Assembly: GCA_027422505.1 (NCBI GenBank)
Contig: JAPQWV010000366.1
Span: 124,001 to 188,000 of the forward strand
Reading direction: 5' to 3'
Source: Craterostigma plantagineum
Taxonomy: Eukaryota > Streptophyta > Magnoliopsida > Lamiales > Linderniaceae
Length of the DNA: 64,000 bases
The translations under genes and the position numbers were made by a program. Below are positions 46,735-58,642 of the stretch, one piece after another. The notes beneath the pieces were generated by a model. The model ran no database searches. It had not been told where the DNA came from and saw only the letters and a program-made list of their open reading frames with translations. Each line of letters opens with the position of its first letter. Position 1 is the first letter of the stretch.

Positions 46735-47215
46735 ATATCTCTCAATCTCTCTCACTCTCAGTCTCTCTCTCTCGCACTCTCTCTCTCTGTCTCAATCTCT
46801 CTATCTCTCACTCTCAGTCTCTCTCTCTCTCGCTCTCTCACTCTCTCTCTCTCGCTCTCTCTCTCGCCGGACCACCTCCTGCCGCCGTCCGCCGCCGACC
46901 ACCTCCGGCAGCCGCGACCACCGCGCCGCCCCACCACCACCGCGCCGCCACCGCGCCACCGCGCCACCTCACCACCACCGCCGCACCACCACCGCCCCAC
47001 CACCACCGCCGCACCTCACCACCACCTCCGCACCACCGCGTCGCCCCACCACCACCACCGCCCCACCACCACCACCGCCGCACCTCACCACCACCGCTGC
47101 ACCACCACCACCGCACGCGCCGCGCCGCCGCACCACCACCACCGCCGTACCTCACCACCACCGCCGCACCACCGCGCCGCCCCAACACCACCCCACGCGC
47201 CGCCGCCCCAGATGA
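46735..47215 (+). repeat. CT-rich microsatellite followed by CCACCACCG triplet repeats (copy 1)
   Basis: 46735-46868 is (CTCTCT)-type with TCAATCTC/CTCAGTCTC breaks. 46868-47215 is CCACCACCGCC-type triplet repeat with GCACC. It yields artificial Gly/Trp/Arg-rich open frames on the other strand. It matches 57320-57710 in copy 2. Confidence 0.9.
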
Positions 47216-47771
47216 CTTTCGAGTTCGAGGACGTTGAACTCACCTTAGAGTTCGAGGACGTTGGTGGTGAGGCGGTGGCTGCGGCGGCCGGCGGTGGTGC
47301 GGCGGTGGTCGAGGACGTTGGCGACACCCTCGAGTTCGAGGACAACTCAAGTTCGAGGACGTTGACGACACTCAAGTTCGAACGCTTCTCGCTCGAGGTG
47401 AGTTCAACTTTATGACGACGACTTTCGAGTTCGAGGACGAAGATGAGTTCAACGTCCATAGATGGTGGTCGAGGGTGTCGCCAACGTATCGAACGTTGGC
47501 GAGGATCGCTCGGGAGATCCTTGCCGTCCCGGTCTCGACCGTCACGGTGGAGCATGCTTTTAGCATGGGCGGTTTGACCTTGAGCGAGAACCGTTCGAAC
47601 TTGAGTGTCGACAACCTCGAGTACCAATGTCTTCTCGACGACTGGACTCGAGCCGAGTATCGCACCCAAGATGAGCGTGCCAGCGACTCGCCCGACGACC
47701 TTTACGAGGACACCACCGGCACGGAGACGAGCGGCGGCAACGGCGGCGGCGGCGACGGCGAGGAATATTAG
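47212..47771 (+). pseudogene. hAT transposase C-terminal (hATC dimerisation) remnant, copy 1
   Basis: 47212-47415 encodes repeated (F/L)EFED units. 47412-47771 encodes 119 residues with RWWSRVSPTYRTLARIAREI, AVPVSTVTVEHAFSMGG and SENRSNLS, the hallmark W-W, L-A and S-A-F/G-G positions of the hAT dimerisation domain, then LLDDWTRAEYRTQ and an acidic, Gly-rich tail. The N-terminal BED finger and the DDE/RNase H-like core are absent, so it cannot transpose DNA alone. It could be a truncated protein that interferes, or plain debris. Confidence 0.8.
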
Positions 47772-47779
47772 AGGCATTC

Positions 47780-48180
47780 GGCGAGGTGTGGACTCCACAT
47801 CAACAAACAAGCCCGAAAAAAGATAAGTATTCAAGTCTCATATTTTTTTTGCATTCAGATAATTACTATGTTTATATTGCTAACTAATTAATTATTATTT
47901 TCAGGTACGAATTTATTTGAACAAGCCTAACGTAACGACGAAGCCCGAAAAAGATAAGTATCCAACTTTTATATTTTTTGCGTACAAATATTTATTATGT
48001 TTATTGGCTAACTAATGAATTGTTATTTTTCAGGTACTAATTGATTTGAACAAGCCTATTACGACGAAGCCCGAAAAAAGATAAGTAAATATTAGTATAA
48101 TTGCTTCTTTCTTGTTCTTCTTCTAATTAAACTTATAATGTAAATCATGTTTATGTATTTTTTTATAGGGAAGAAGATTA
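47780..48180 (+). repeat. Tandem exon-like repeats, about 115-130 bp unit (copy 1)
   Basis: Three units share AACAAGCC...ACGAAGCCCGAAAAAAGATAAGTA and are separated by AT-rich intron-like stretches ending TTATTTTCAGGTAC. The pattern looks like duplication of a small exon with its intron. Present in copy 2 at 58240-58560. Confidence 0.65.
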
Positions 48181-48190
48181 CGAAGAAGAG

Positions 48191-48319
48191 GGGTTTCGGT
48201 AAGTGCAAGTGAGTTAGCAACGCGTGATCTCTGGATGATTTGACGGATCATAATCAAGGATGATTCGCCAAGGCTCCAGAGATCATACGCTGCTTTCTCG
48301 CCTACACTTGCGGAAGCCC
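48191..48319 (+). ncRNA. Long foldback resembling a plant miRNA/siRNA precursor (copy 1)
   Basis: 5' arm from GGGTTTCGGTAAGTGCAAGT through GATCTCTGGA to GACGGATCAT (about 48191-48251) pairs imperfectly with the 3' arm ATGATTCGCCAAGG, TCCAGAGATC, ACACTTGCGGAAGCCC (48260-48319). Arms are about 60 nt with a loop of about 8 nt. A perfect core TGATCTCTGGA/TCCAGAGATCA is inside. The same structure is kept at 58643-58771. No expression data; could be a transposon hairpin only. Confidence 0.45.
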
Positions 48320-48694
48320 GACCGAAGTCGACGACTGATTTAATTTACATATATGTACGTATTGTATTGTAATTGATTACTAAAAATTTTGTTAAGTTCT
48401 TTGTAAAATGTAAAATGTATTTTTTTTGTAATTGTCTTGCAAATTATATAGTAGATTTCGATACATAATTCGATTCGGCCAAATAAATATATCAAATTTT
48501 ATTCAAATCCCAAGAATTAAAAAAAAAAAAACGGCGATTGTAACCGCCGGTTAACCGTAACCGGCGGTTGGTCTAACCGTCAACCGGGGGCGGCTAACAG
48601 GCAACCGTCCTGGCCGGTTAGACGGCGGCCGCCAACCGCCGGTTACCAACTGCCGGTTACGGTTAACCGGCGGTTGGGCAAGTCTAGGTGCGCC

Positions 48695-49371
48695 TAAGGC
48701 GTGCCTAGGGGGTGAATGAGGTGAGGCGTCCGCCCATCGCCTCTAAGAGCTCAGAGGTGTCATCCTTTGCAGAGGCGCATCTGAGGCGCCGCCTCGATGT
48801 TACTACGGCAGGCGTCTAGGCGGTGAGGCGGTGGTCGCCTTACTGAAGAACGGTCGATTGCAGGGGTAAAGATGGAAAAAAGGGGTTGTGATGAGATGAG
48901 TAGATGTGTTCGAGAAGATAAAAACCCTAAGGGTGTGTTTGGTTTGTAGATTTTGATGGGGAAAAGAAAATGAAGGAAAAGAAAATTAAAATCCAAGAAA
49001 GGTTAATTCCTTATTGTTGTTTGGTTACTCCAACAAAATGTACAGAGAAAACTATTTTCTTGGAAAACATATAATTATGTTTGGTTCTTTCAAAGAATAA
49101 TAAGAAAAGCTAATTATGATCCAGTAAACACATATTATGGTTTAGTCTCAATATAAAAAACGAATGTATATACTAAAACAGAACCAAACCGCATCACTCT
49201 TCTAAAATAAACGTTGAGAATAAACCGTATCATAATAATTTGTATCAATTTCCAAATGAACAACAAAAATTAGTATGCAACCAAGACAGAAATGCATAAA
49301 CTCAACTATGGCAATCCAACAAAGAAATGTTATAAGATTGTGTCAAGAACAAAAACCATGCTAACTCATTA
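48695..49371. other. GC-rich GAGGCG repeat, then low-copy-like AT-rich sequence
   Basis: 48695-48840 has many GAGGCG/GGCGCC words, probably the remainder of the element into which hAT copy 1 inserted. From 48926 the text GGGTGTGTTTGGTTTGTAGA follows CTAA and may be the PIF/Harbinger terminus next to a TAA target duplication. No gene seen. Confidence 0.35.
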
Positions 49372-51489
49372 TCAAATAGCATTATCAAATATCTCGGGCC
49401 CAAAATTAAACGAGCAACTACAACCTCTTTTGTGCACTAGGACACTTGTGAAAAGCACGAGCGCTATATCGGCGGTTAGTTTCTGATATACTGTCATTTG
49501 AGAAATCTCCGTCATTCCACCAACTAAAGCAATCTCATCGAAGAGTTCTTCGTCAGTATAGTTTCTTTGATTCCAAGCTGAATTTTGCAGCACTTCTCTT
49601 ATACTAGCATTCATCATTGAAATTTCTTCGCTTACCACATCTACGATTCTTGTCTTCTTTTTTCTTGGCTCTTCAGTTGGAGGTCTTGATGTGAAAGATT
49701 CTTCGTTATTATCATCTTTTCCATCATTCCATCCATCTCTCTCTCGTTCTTCCAAAGAATGCTTGTCATTATTCGAGACACGATTTTGTTCTCTTTCCCA
49801 CTCCATTCGTCTTTGTTTCACACCAACCGCTCGAAAACCCACGGCACGATCTTTGCCGAAAATCTCATCTAAGTTCTCATAATTTGGAAATGGAGTATGC
49901 CGCAAATAAGATACATTAGGTTTTGCCTGAAAAGAAAAAAAAAGATGTTGTTAAAAATATGAAATCGTGTACATAACAAAAACGGAACATCGTGTAGCAT
50001 ACATCCAGATTGTATTATATGGAGTGATTCCTCATCAACCAATGAAAAATACATAGAGAACACAAAACCTACACTACAAATTCAATACATCGTATCAACT
50101 ATTAAAACCTATATAATAGCGTAATATACCCCAACAATTCAAATATAAATCATTTCAAGAATTGGATACTTGGAGAACAAAAGAATATGCCTCATAATAT
50201 AAATCACAATTATATTGTAAATCACATCAAATATTCAATGATATTGCTAAAACTCATCATAAAAAATGATTGGTAATTATTTTATAGAGAAAGTACCTTA
50301 AGGTAGGCATCCCACACACCTGCCTCGGCTTCAATCACCTTGATTGTATAGTTAAAACCAATTTCACTGCCATCCTGTAGAATATCTTTCACTGAAGTAA
50401 GGTGTTTCTTCAATGTTTTAACATGTTTCTTGACATGGGCAGAATCGCAGGAAATCTGAAATGTGGAAGACACATTGGCAGCAGTAGCCTTGTAGGTTCA
50501 CTAGTAGAAAATAATACATAGATGACGGCACCTCCGGCGATGGTAAATCGTCGCCTATAGTGGAGCGGTGGCATTTTCGTAATTTTTTAGTTTTTGTTCG
50601 TTATAGGCGACGGTTTCTTGGACAAAACCATCGCCTATTATTTACGAAAGCCTCCGGCGACGGTTTCCGCACAAATAACCGTCGCCTATATGCTTTTTAA
50701 TTTATTTTTTTAAAATATGAACTTGGGCGACGGTTTCTTCGCAAAACCCGTCCCCAATGGTTATTCTAGTTGAGTCCAACTACTTAACATTTATAGTGAG
50801 GGTGCCGCTTTGATTAAGAAAATAAAATTGAAATAGAATATTGAAGATGCGAAATAAATCAGCCATGTAAGAAAATAGGTTTGAGATGTCAAATCGAGGC
50901 AAACCCACGTGAAAGGTGTAACACATCATGACCGAATATTCATGCAATAATAACCATACGGTTTTATATTAGGGGGAATTTTATGTCAGGCCCTAGTAAA
51001 GTTTTAATTTGTCTGTCAGGCCCTGTCAGAAATAAATAAGAATAAGAGACCTACTTTCTGTAAAAATCGAGTAAAGGACCCAAAAATAGAATTTGACGAA
51101 AATACCCTTTGCTCTTTTTACCAGCAAAAGTCACGCGTGCTTTTTTGGTCTTATATGAAGCGTTACTTTTACTTCATTATATGTTATATAGTTACAGCAT
51201 ATTGTTACTTTAGAAAACAGATACGTTATTTCTCGACAATATTGTGTTACTTTGCTACTGCAAAACGTTATCAACAGAATTTTTTTTCGAACTCGTTTTT
51301 CTTACACTGAATCGAGCACAAAAAAATTCGATTGACCCATCCAACCGACTCGACATGTCATGTTGGATTCTTTATTATATTGACGATGCACGAGGTAGAA
51401 TTTGCTTGTCTAATTAGGGTGCACATTCGAAAACATAATGGCAAATTGAATCTAGATTTCGACATAAATTGCGAGTAATCGGTTTAAAT

Positions 51490-52350
51490 TGTAGGTACCC
51501 ATGAGAAATCGAGGTCTATTTTACCTTATTGAGTCAATAACACTGAGATTTATGCAGTTTTCATCCGTTTTTAGCGTCGTTTATGATTTTCTTTATATTC
51601 CCCGATCCATTGTCTGTATACAGAATATGTTATTGACGACAAACATAGCGTTATTACCTTTCAGTGACGTGTTACTTCTAAGTCAACGTTAGTTATTAAC
51701 CATAAGACATTTGTTATTTAGTTCTATGTTATAAATACTTTATTTTTACACAATTTAGGGCAAATATAATATACGTTTCTTGCAACTAATCGGTATAAAT
51801 TCGAGGTACTCATGAGAAATTGAGGTCTATTTTACCTTATTGATTCAATAACGACATGATTTATGCAGTTTTCATCTGTTTTTTAGTGTCATTTGTGATT
51901 TTCGTTCTTTTTCTCCATAAATTGATTGTATACAGAATGTGTTATTTACGACAAACGAGGCGTTATTACCTTTCAGCGACGTGTTACTTCTTAGTCTACA
52001 TTTGTTATTAACCATAAGACATTTGTTATTTTTTGCTATGTTATAAGTATTTATTTTTTACACGATTTAGGAAAATATAATATCTATTTCTTGCAAGTAA
52101 TCGGTATAAATTCGAGGTACCCATGAGAAATTGAGGTCTATTTTACCTTATTGAGTCAATAACGACGTGATTTATTCAGTTTTCATCAGTTTTTTAGTGT
52201 CGTTTGTGATTTTCGTTATTTTTATCCCGATCCATTATTGTATACAGAATGTGTTTTTTTTTACGACAAATAAGGTGTTATTACCTTTCAGTTATGTGTT
52301 ATTTCTGAGTCAACATTTGTTATTACACTGAAGACATTTGTTGTTTTTCT
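51490..52350 (+). repeat. About 310-bp tandem repeat array in the MULE, first block
   Basis: The landmark GAGGTAC(C/T)CATGAGAAAT recurs near 51495, 51808 and 52116, followed by TTTTACCTTATTGA(G/T)TCAATAA and GTCGTTTGTGATTTTCGTT. Units are imperfect. Open frames arise from the repeat and are not genes. Confidence 0.85.
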
Positions 52351-53639
52351 GAAACTTATCAACATTCATATGAAATTGACGATAATATCGATAGTTGCCT
52401 TGGTTAAACCCATTTACAAATTAATATTGAGTTCTTTGTTGCGGACTCACGAGCGCGACGGTGTCGGAACGGAATCTTAAAATTTAGTCGACGCAAACAA
52501 TAAAAATATGTGTAGATCGAAGCATGTTTCTAGTTGAAATTGAAGGTAATGCGCGTAGATTCGTGAGACCCATAGCCTTAAAATTTCGTCGCGGCACCGT
52601 AGAATTTCTGAACAGTTCCGGCGGGATATTAAAAAAATTCTGGACAGTTTAATGTGGTACCCGTAAGGGTTTAATTGTTACCAATAGAGTGCTATTTGTT
52701 ATAAAATGTCGTCTATGCACTAGGATTTCTGGATAATTTGTTATCGCATATGTGCTAGGGTTTTGGATAGTTTTTGGGGTTTAGGACTTACGGGTTCGAG
52801 GTTAAGATTAAGGGTTTACGACATGAAATTTTGGGAGAACGATCCACGACTTGTGCAGGTATTTCTACAACCTTAAAAAAATTTTGGGGTTCGGGGTTTA
52901 GGATTTAGGGTTTAGGATCTCGGGCCTCGGATTTAGGGTTTTGAGCTTAGTATTTTGTGTTTGTGGTCTATAAATGTTATTAATACTTTAATGTTGACGT
53001 TTGAACACGTTCGTGGTGCAATTCATAATGTTATGTTCCATTGAAAGAGGTGATAGTCTATGTTTTGCAATGGAGGACTATATGTTTATATATATATTGA
53101 TATCAACATTCGTCTATTGACACCAAATTTCGCCTAATGTGTCTTTTAAAGGAATGAGGTGATTAAACTTCATCAAATTATATATTTACATGAACATCCA
53201 TATTAAACATCCAAAATAAAAGTGTATTTTTGTACGAATTAATCGAATTATTGTCGTGGTACTGAACAACACTAATGAGGTATCAGTATTGATCAATGTG
53301 TTATTAGTTGAGTCGGAGTTGTTCTTTTCACCTAACGTGTGTTATTATTTGCAATTAATGTAGTACAATTTTGAGAAAGTCCTGTAAATATTCTCTGACA
53401 ATTCTGTTAAATTCTCTGACGGTAGAACCTTCTAGAATATTCTCAATGAAGTGTTTTTTTTACATGTATATGTGTTATATTTGTTGTGTAAACTATTACT
53501 CACTTAAAAAACGTTTTAGTCTTAGATAAAGCTAAAATTTTCTCAATTTCATGGTTACCGACTTACTTTTTCTTTTAATATTAAGACTCATTTGATTCGA
53601 GTTTTTCTTATTCAGTCGCTATTACCTTGTTCGGCCGTT

Positions 53640-54830
53640 AAAGTTGATATTGAATCGATTTTTGAACGAAATTTTTGATTTGGGGGTGGAAGCACGAATT
53701 CATTCGATACATAAAAAATTCGTCTTTATTAGTAAGACCCATCTGAAATTGAGGACGGAAAAACTTTATTTAGTCACCAACACTGAGATTTATGTAGTTT
53801 TTCATCTGTTTTTAGTGTCGTTTGCGATTTTCATTTTATTCCTTTTGATCAATTACTTGTATACAGAATGTGTTATTTACAACAAACAAGGCGTTATTAC
53901 CTTCCAGTGACGTGTTACTTCTAAGTCGACATTTGTTATTATACATAAGACATCTGTTATTTTTTTCAATGTTATAAGTATTTCTTTTTTACACGATTTA
54001 GGGAAAATATACTATCCGTTTTTTGCAACTAATCGGTTTAAATTCGAGGTACCCATGGGAAATTGAGGTCTATTTGACCTTATTGAGTCAATGACGACGT
54101 GATTTATGCAATTTTCATCTTGTTTTTTAGTGTCGTTTGTGATTTTCGTTTTATTCCTTTCGATCCATTACTTGTATACAGATTGTGTTATTTACGACAA
54201 ACAATTTGCTATTACCTTTCAGCTACGTGTTACTAACCATAAGACATTTGTTAGTTTTTGCTATGTTATAAGTATTTCTTTTTTACACGATTTAGGGAAA
54301 ATATAATATCCGTTTCTTGGAACTAATCGGTATAAATTCGAGGTACCCATGAGAAATTGAGGTCTATTTTACCTTATTGAGTCAATAACGACGTGATTTA
54401 TGCAGTTTTCATCTGTTTTTTAGTGTCGTTTGTGATTTTCGTTCTTTTTCTCCCAATCCATTGGTTGTATACAGAATGTGTTATTTACGACAGACAATGC
54501 GTTATTATCTTTCAGCGACGTGTTACTTCTAAGTCAACATTTGTTATTAACCAAAAGACATTTGTTATTTTTTGCTATGTTATAAGTATTTCTTTTTTAC
54601 ACGATTTAGGAAAAATATAATATCCGTTTCATGCAACTAATTGATATAAATTCGAGGTACCCATGAGAAATTGAGGTCTATTTTACTTTATTGAGTCAAT
54701 AACGACGTGATTTATGCCGTTTTCATCTGTTTATAGTGTCGTTTTGTGATTTCGTTCTTTTTCTTCCGATCTATGGGTTGTATACAGACTGTGTTATTAA
54801 CAATATATAGATCGTTATTTCTAATGTAGG
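53640..54830 (+). repeat. About 300-bp tandem repeat array in the MULE, second block
   Basis: The same unit recurs near 53730 (degenerate), 54047, 54339 and 54653 with shared TTTACACGATTTAGG(G/A)AAAATATA. The two blocks are separated by about 1.3 kb of unrelated AT-rich sequence (52350-53640) with GTTTAGGGTTTAGGATTTAGG-like words near 52890. Confidence 0.85.
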
Positions 54831-55599
54831 ATGTGGTATTTTTGTGTGACGATTTGTTATTTACTAGAAGAGATGTGTCATACGTCGCCAAGTGATTTGG
54901 AAAAACCCAAAACTAGTTAAGCTCCGACAGCTTGTCGCCTCGCATGTGGCCTCCTTCGAGCTCTACTACGACGACGGGCCAGGGTCGGAACTCGTCTGCT
55001 CACGAATGTCGAGATTATAGGAGGAAATCGAGCTTGAAGATTAGCTCGCTAGTTGGAGAAGACGATGGCAAAAGTTTGTAAATTTCACATCTGTTAGGGG
55101 TAAATATGTCATATCGCATAGTTTGGGTATTTTTCTCTAACAGTTTTGAAAAGCAGGTCCTTCATACTAAATAGAATTTGATTGGGGCCTGAACACTAGC
55201 TAAAAATATTACTAGGGCCTGATGCGTAATATACCCTTTATATTATTATCAATGATTGTACTAATAAAGCAGCCACAAACATGTCTTGTCTTTGTCTGAG
55301 ATTTCATTAGTTTTGTGGTTTTAGTTTAGTTTGGGCGACGGTTGCTTCGTAAAAACTAGTAAGGTGTTTCACATTTTTTTTAAACATGAGTTTGGGCGAC
55401 GGTTTCTGCGTAACAACCGTCGCCCAAAGTGTTTCACATTGTTATTTTTTAAAAAATATGAGTTTAGGCGACGGATAGTAATTTTTGGGTAACACCCATT
55501 GCCCTTTAAATTTTGCGAAAAAAGGGGCAAGATTATGAAATTTTACAACCCTCTCAAATTATTTTTTATCTCAGTATCCATCTCTCTTTTCTTTCCACT

Positions 55600-56030
55600 A
55601 TACAAACCGAAGAAAAACAAGCGAAGCAAGACGCCGAGCTCGCCCAGCTAAGGGTTGAAGAATTAGAGCAAGGAAGACGGCGGCTGTGAAAAAAGCAGAG
55701 GTTCTCTAACACTCCTCTCTCTCTTCTTCTCTCCCCCGTTCTTTTCCTTTCTTCTTTTCTCGGCTGCTCAGATCTGGCAGATGTTGTGGCGGTCGGATGA
55801 CGTAGCGGCAGATCTGGGCGTGGTGGTGTTGGGCTGTGTCAGATTTGGGTGTGGTGAGGTGGACGGCAGGGCTGCTATGGAGGTGACCGGTGATGGACTA
55901 CGACAATGCGGCGGCAACGTGATGCGCCAGATCTGGTCGCAAGGTGTTGGACCGCGACGGCGACTGCCATATCTGTGGTGGTGCTTGGGTTGATGTGGCC
56001 GCAAGGTTCCGGCAACGGGACGGCGGCTGT
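55600..56030 (+). other. Exon-like stretch in the CACTA right part
   Basis: Less AT-rich. Plus strand near 55615-55690 reads as QAKQDAELAQLRVEELEQGR, a coiled-coil-like run possibly from a transposase C-terminus, then a CT-rich tract and a G/C-rich open stretch (55781-55993) with no known homology. Confidence 0.3.
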
Positions 56031-56738
56031 TTTATTTTTATTTTCAGTCGACTTTGGGCGGCGGTTGTTTTGAAAGAAACCGTCGCCCATGATTAAATTT
56101 TACAAAAAAATTGACTTTGGGCAACGGTTGTTTTGACAGAAACTGTGGGCGACGGTTTCTTTCAATTTGGGTGACTGTTGTTTTGATAGAAACTGTCGCC
56201 CATTCATTCATAACAGCACCATACGGGATACTTTTGGGCGACGGTTGTTCCTAACAACCATCGCCTATAACCTATCTTCGGCGAGGGCTGCACACCCGTC
56301 GCCACGCACATGGGCGACGGGGCTCTGGGCGACGCACAGAAACCATCGCCCATGTCTACTTCTGTACTAGTGGCTGTTCTTGTGAAAACACCACCAATCT
56401 TTTGTCCTTTGAGGTTTTGTTCCATTGAGCCATCAACAAGGCAAGCATCCATTTCATCAGTCCATTTGAGATTTTTTTTCAAGGACCATTGAGTTTTCTA
56501 TATCATCTCCAAGCTGTAGTTGCTTAGTAATAAAAATGTGGCAAATTAAATAACTAAACAGAAGATGCTCTTAATAATGTCACAATTTGTAATGCTATTT
56601 AAGTATCACATTAGCTGCTAGATAAGAGTGCCTGAATCATAAGATAAAGGAAAAAAAAAAAAAAAACCAAGAAGTAATTTCAATCTAGGAAACATTGTTC
56701 GCATCTAACAAAAAGGAATAATGTAGTCTCTAATACAG

Positions 56739-57000
56739 TTAATGTTTATAATCCCTCCACATAAGATTTGCGATTCTTTCTCTCAATATTTCTCCGTCCC
56801 TACAATCATCAACTAATCTAGGGTAAGTTTCAGGAGTTCTTCTCATAAGCTCTTCATCAACTTCGACAATAATTCTTTTGTCACGATCAACACCCATCAT
56901 ATAGTTATGAAGAATGCAAACATGCCAATACGAAGTCCGCTTCCTAACATGGGGAATTTTTCCATTGAAATAGGTCTCTGTCCACTTCCTAACATGGGGG
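56739..57000 (-). pseudogene. PIF/Harbinger nuclease, C-terminal piece
   Basis: Minus strand encodes SYWHVCILHNYMMGVDRDKR, then EVDEELMRRTPETYPRLVDD and ILRERIANLMWRDYKH, the CxLHN and C-terminal region of DDE-type Harbinger transposase. A 24-bp imperfect direct repeat (GTCC(G/A)CTTCCTAACATGGGG) at about 56937 and 56984 lies next to the hAT junction. The upstream DDE part is on the other side of hAT copy 2, and a portion between is missing. Confidence 0.75.
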
Positions 57001-57706
57001 AATAGTTTATTCGAATTTATAACCGTAACCGGCAACAACCGTAACCGGCGACCGCAAACGGCCGGTTACGGGGCGGTTGGTCGATTTGACTAACCGCAAA
57101 CCGCCGGTTGTTAACCGCCGGTTAGGCGGTTAACCGGCGGTTGACCAATTAAAAAAAAATTAAAATTTCAAATTTTGAATTTGCCGCCGACCGTTTTCAT
57201 AAAAAAAAAAAATAAAAATAATTGAATTTAGCCGTTGTAACCGGCGGTTTGTCCGGTTAACGGTTAACCGGACAAACCGCCGGTTACAACGGCTAGAAAT
57301 TTTTTTTTTATTTAATATCTCTCAATCTCTCTCACTCTCAGTCTCTCTCTCTCGCACTCTCTCTCTCTGTCTCAATCTCTCTCTCTCACTCTCAGTCTCT
57401 CTCTCTCTCGCTCTCTCACTCTCACTCTCTCTCTCTCGCTCTCTCTCTCGCCGGACCACCTCCCGCCGACCACCTCCGGCAGCCGCGACCACCGGGCCGC
57501 CCCACCACCACCACGCCGCCACCGTGCCACCGCGCCACCTCACCACCACCGCCCCACCACCACCACCGCCGCACCTCACCACCACCGCCGCACCACCACC
57601 ACCGCACGCGCCGCGCCGCCGCACCTCACCACCACCGCCGCACCACCGCGCCGCCCCAACACCACCCCACGCGCCGCCGCCCCAGCCACGCTCCGCCGCC
57701 GCAGAT

Positions 57707-58276
57707 GACTTTCGAGTTCGAGGACATTGAACTCACCTTAGAGTTCGAGGACGTTGGTGGTGATGCGGTGGCTCCGGCGGCCGGCGGTGGTGCGGCGGTG
57801 GTCGAGGACGTTGGCGACACCCTCGAGTTCGAGGACGACTCAAGTTGGAGGACGTTGGGGACATTCAAGTTCGAACGCTTCTCGCTCAAGGTGAGTTCAA
57901 CTTTATGTCGACGACTTTCGAGTTCGAGGACGAAGATGAGTTCAACGTCCTTAGATGGTGGTCGAGGGTGTCGCCAACGTATCGAACGTTGGCGAGGATC
58001 GCTCGGGAGATCCTTGCCGTCCCGGTCTCGACCGTCGCGGTGGAGCATGCTTTTAGCATGGGCGGTTTGACCTTGAGCGAGAACCGTTCGAACTTGAGTG
58101 TCGAGCCGAGTATCACACCCAAGATGAGCGTGCCAGCGACTCGCCCGACGACCTTTACGAGGACACCACCGGCACGGAGACGAGCGGCGGCAACGGCGGC
58201 GGCGACGGCGAGGATTATTAGAGGCATTCGGCGAGGTGTGGACTCCACATCAACAAACAAGCCCGAAAAAAGATAA
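57707..58276 (+). pseudogene. hATC dimerisation remnant, copy 2
   Basis: Same coding stretch as copy 1 with EFED repeats and WWSRVSPTYRTLARIAREIL. A 40-bp deletion between two TCGA words after SENRSNLSV shifts the frame, so the acidic Gly-rich tail is replaced by a Pro/Thr/Arg-rich one. Confidence 0.8.
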
Positions 58277-58642
58277 GTATTCAAGTCTCATATTTTTTTT
58301 TTTGCATTCAAATAATTACTATGTTTATATTGCTAACTAATGAATTATTATTTTCAGGTACGAATTTATTTGAACAAGCCTAACGTAACGACGAAGCCCG
58401 AAAAAGATAAGTATCCAACTCTTATATTTTTTGCGTACAAATATTTATTATGTTTATTGGCTAACTAATGAATTGTTATTTTTTAGGTACTAATTGATTT
58501 GAACAAGCCTATTACGACGAAGCCCGAAAAAAGATAAGTAAATATTAGTATAATTGCTTCTTTCTTGTTCTTCTTCTAATTAAACTTATAATGTAAATCA
58601 TGTTTATGTAATTTTTATAGGGAAGAAGATTACGAAGAAGAG

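Larger units (their letters stand above)
46359..48686 (+). mobile_element. hAT element copy 1 (2,328 bp) keeping only the hATC domain
   Basis: TIRs TAGACATGCCCAA and, reversed, TAGACTTGCCCAA. Perfect 8-bp duplication GGTGCGCC (46351-46358, 48687-48694). Subterminal regions (46375-46720 and 48530-48680) are packed with AACCGGCGGTT/AACCGCCGGTT words. The interior has CT microsatellite, CCACCG triplet repeats, a hAT C-terminal dimerisation coding segment, exon-like tandem repeats and a long foldback. A second copy lies at 57003-59168. Confidence 0.92.
50972..55236. mobile_element. Non-autonomous MULE (4,265 bp) inside the CACTA element
   Basis: Ends GGGGGAATTTTATGTCAGGC and, reversed, GGGTATATTACGCATCAGGC, both continuing CCTAGTAA. 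The 9-bp duplication TTTATATTA (50963-50971, 55237-55245) is perfect. The interior is AT-rich with long tandem repeats and no transposase. Its termini match the 406-bp MITE at 45227-45632, so both likely use one transposase source. Confidence 0.9.
50499..56372. mobile_element. Non-autonomous CACTA (En/Spm-type) element (5,874 bp)
   Basis: Ends CACTAGTAGAAAA and, reversed, CACTAGTACAGAA. 3-bp target sites GTT (50496-50498) and GCT (56373-56375) differ by one base. Subterminal regions (50525-50760 and 55335-56345) carry inverted GGGCGACGGTTTCT/AACCGTCGCC repeats, characteristic of plant CACTA elements. A CT-rich leader and GC-rich stretch at 55600-56030 may derive from a captured gene. No transposase; it hosts a MULE. 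Confidence 0.9.
49372..56482 (-). pseudogene. Myb/SANT-like gene of PIF/Harbinger type, split by a CACTA element
   Basis: The 5' coding piece (56482-56376) encodes NLKWTDEMDACLVDGSMEQN and ends GGVFTRTA. The piece at 50495-50297 resumes with YKATAANVSSTFQISCDSAH and continues KKHLTSVKDILQDG...VWDAYLK. A donor (AAG/GTACTTTC) and acceptor (TTTTCAG/GCAAAACC) bound an intron at 50296-49929. The last exon 49928-49372 encodes FPNYENLDEIFGKDRAVG and a charged C-terminus. These are landmarks of Myb/SANT-like proteins that partner the PIF/Harbinger nuclease. The 5.9-kb CACTA insertion separates the first two pieces. Confidence 0.8.

Noticed and set aside
46758..47191. Long Gly/Trp/Arg- and Glu/Arg-rich open frames on the minus strand
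   Set aside because: They are reverse readings of CT and CCACCG simple repeats in the hAT element; the same occurs at 57322-57624.
48250..48275. Calling the hAT foldback a MIR169 gene
   Set aside because: Only part of the miR169 sequence matches, with several mismatches, and it starts in the loop, not in the expected 5' arm.
51501..54620. Several 60-90 codon frames with hydrophobic runs in the MULE interior
   Set aside because: They recur with the 310-bp tandem repeat and differ in frame between units, so they are by-products.
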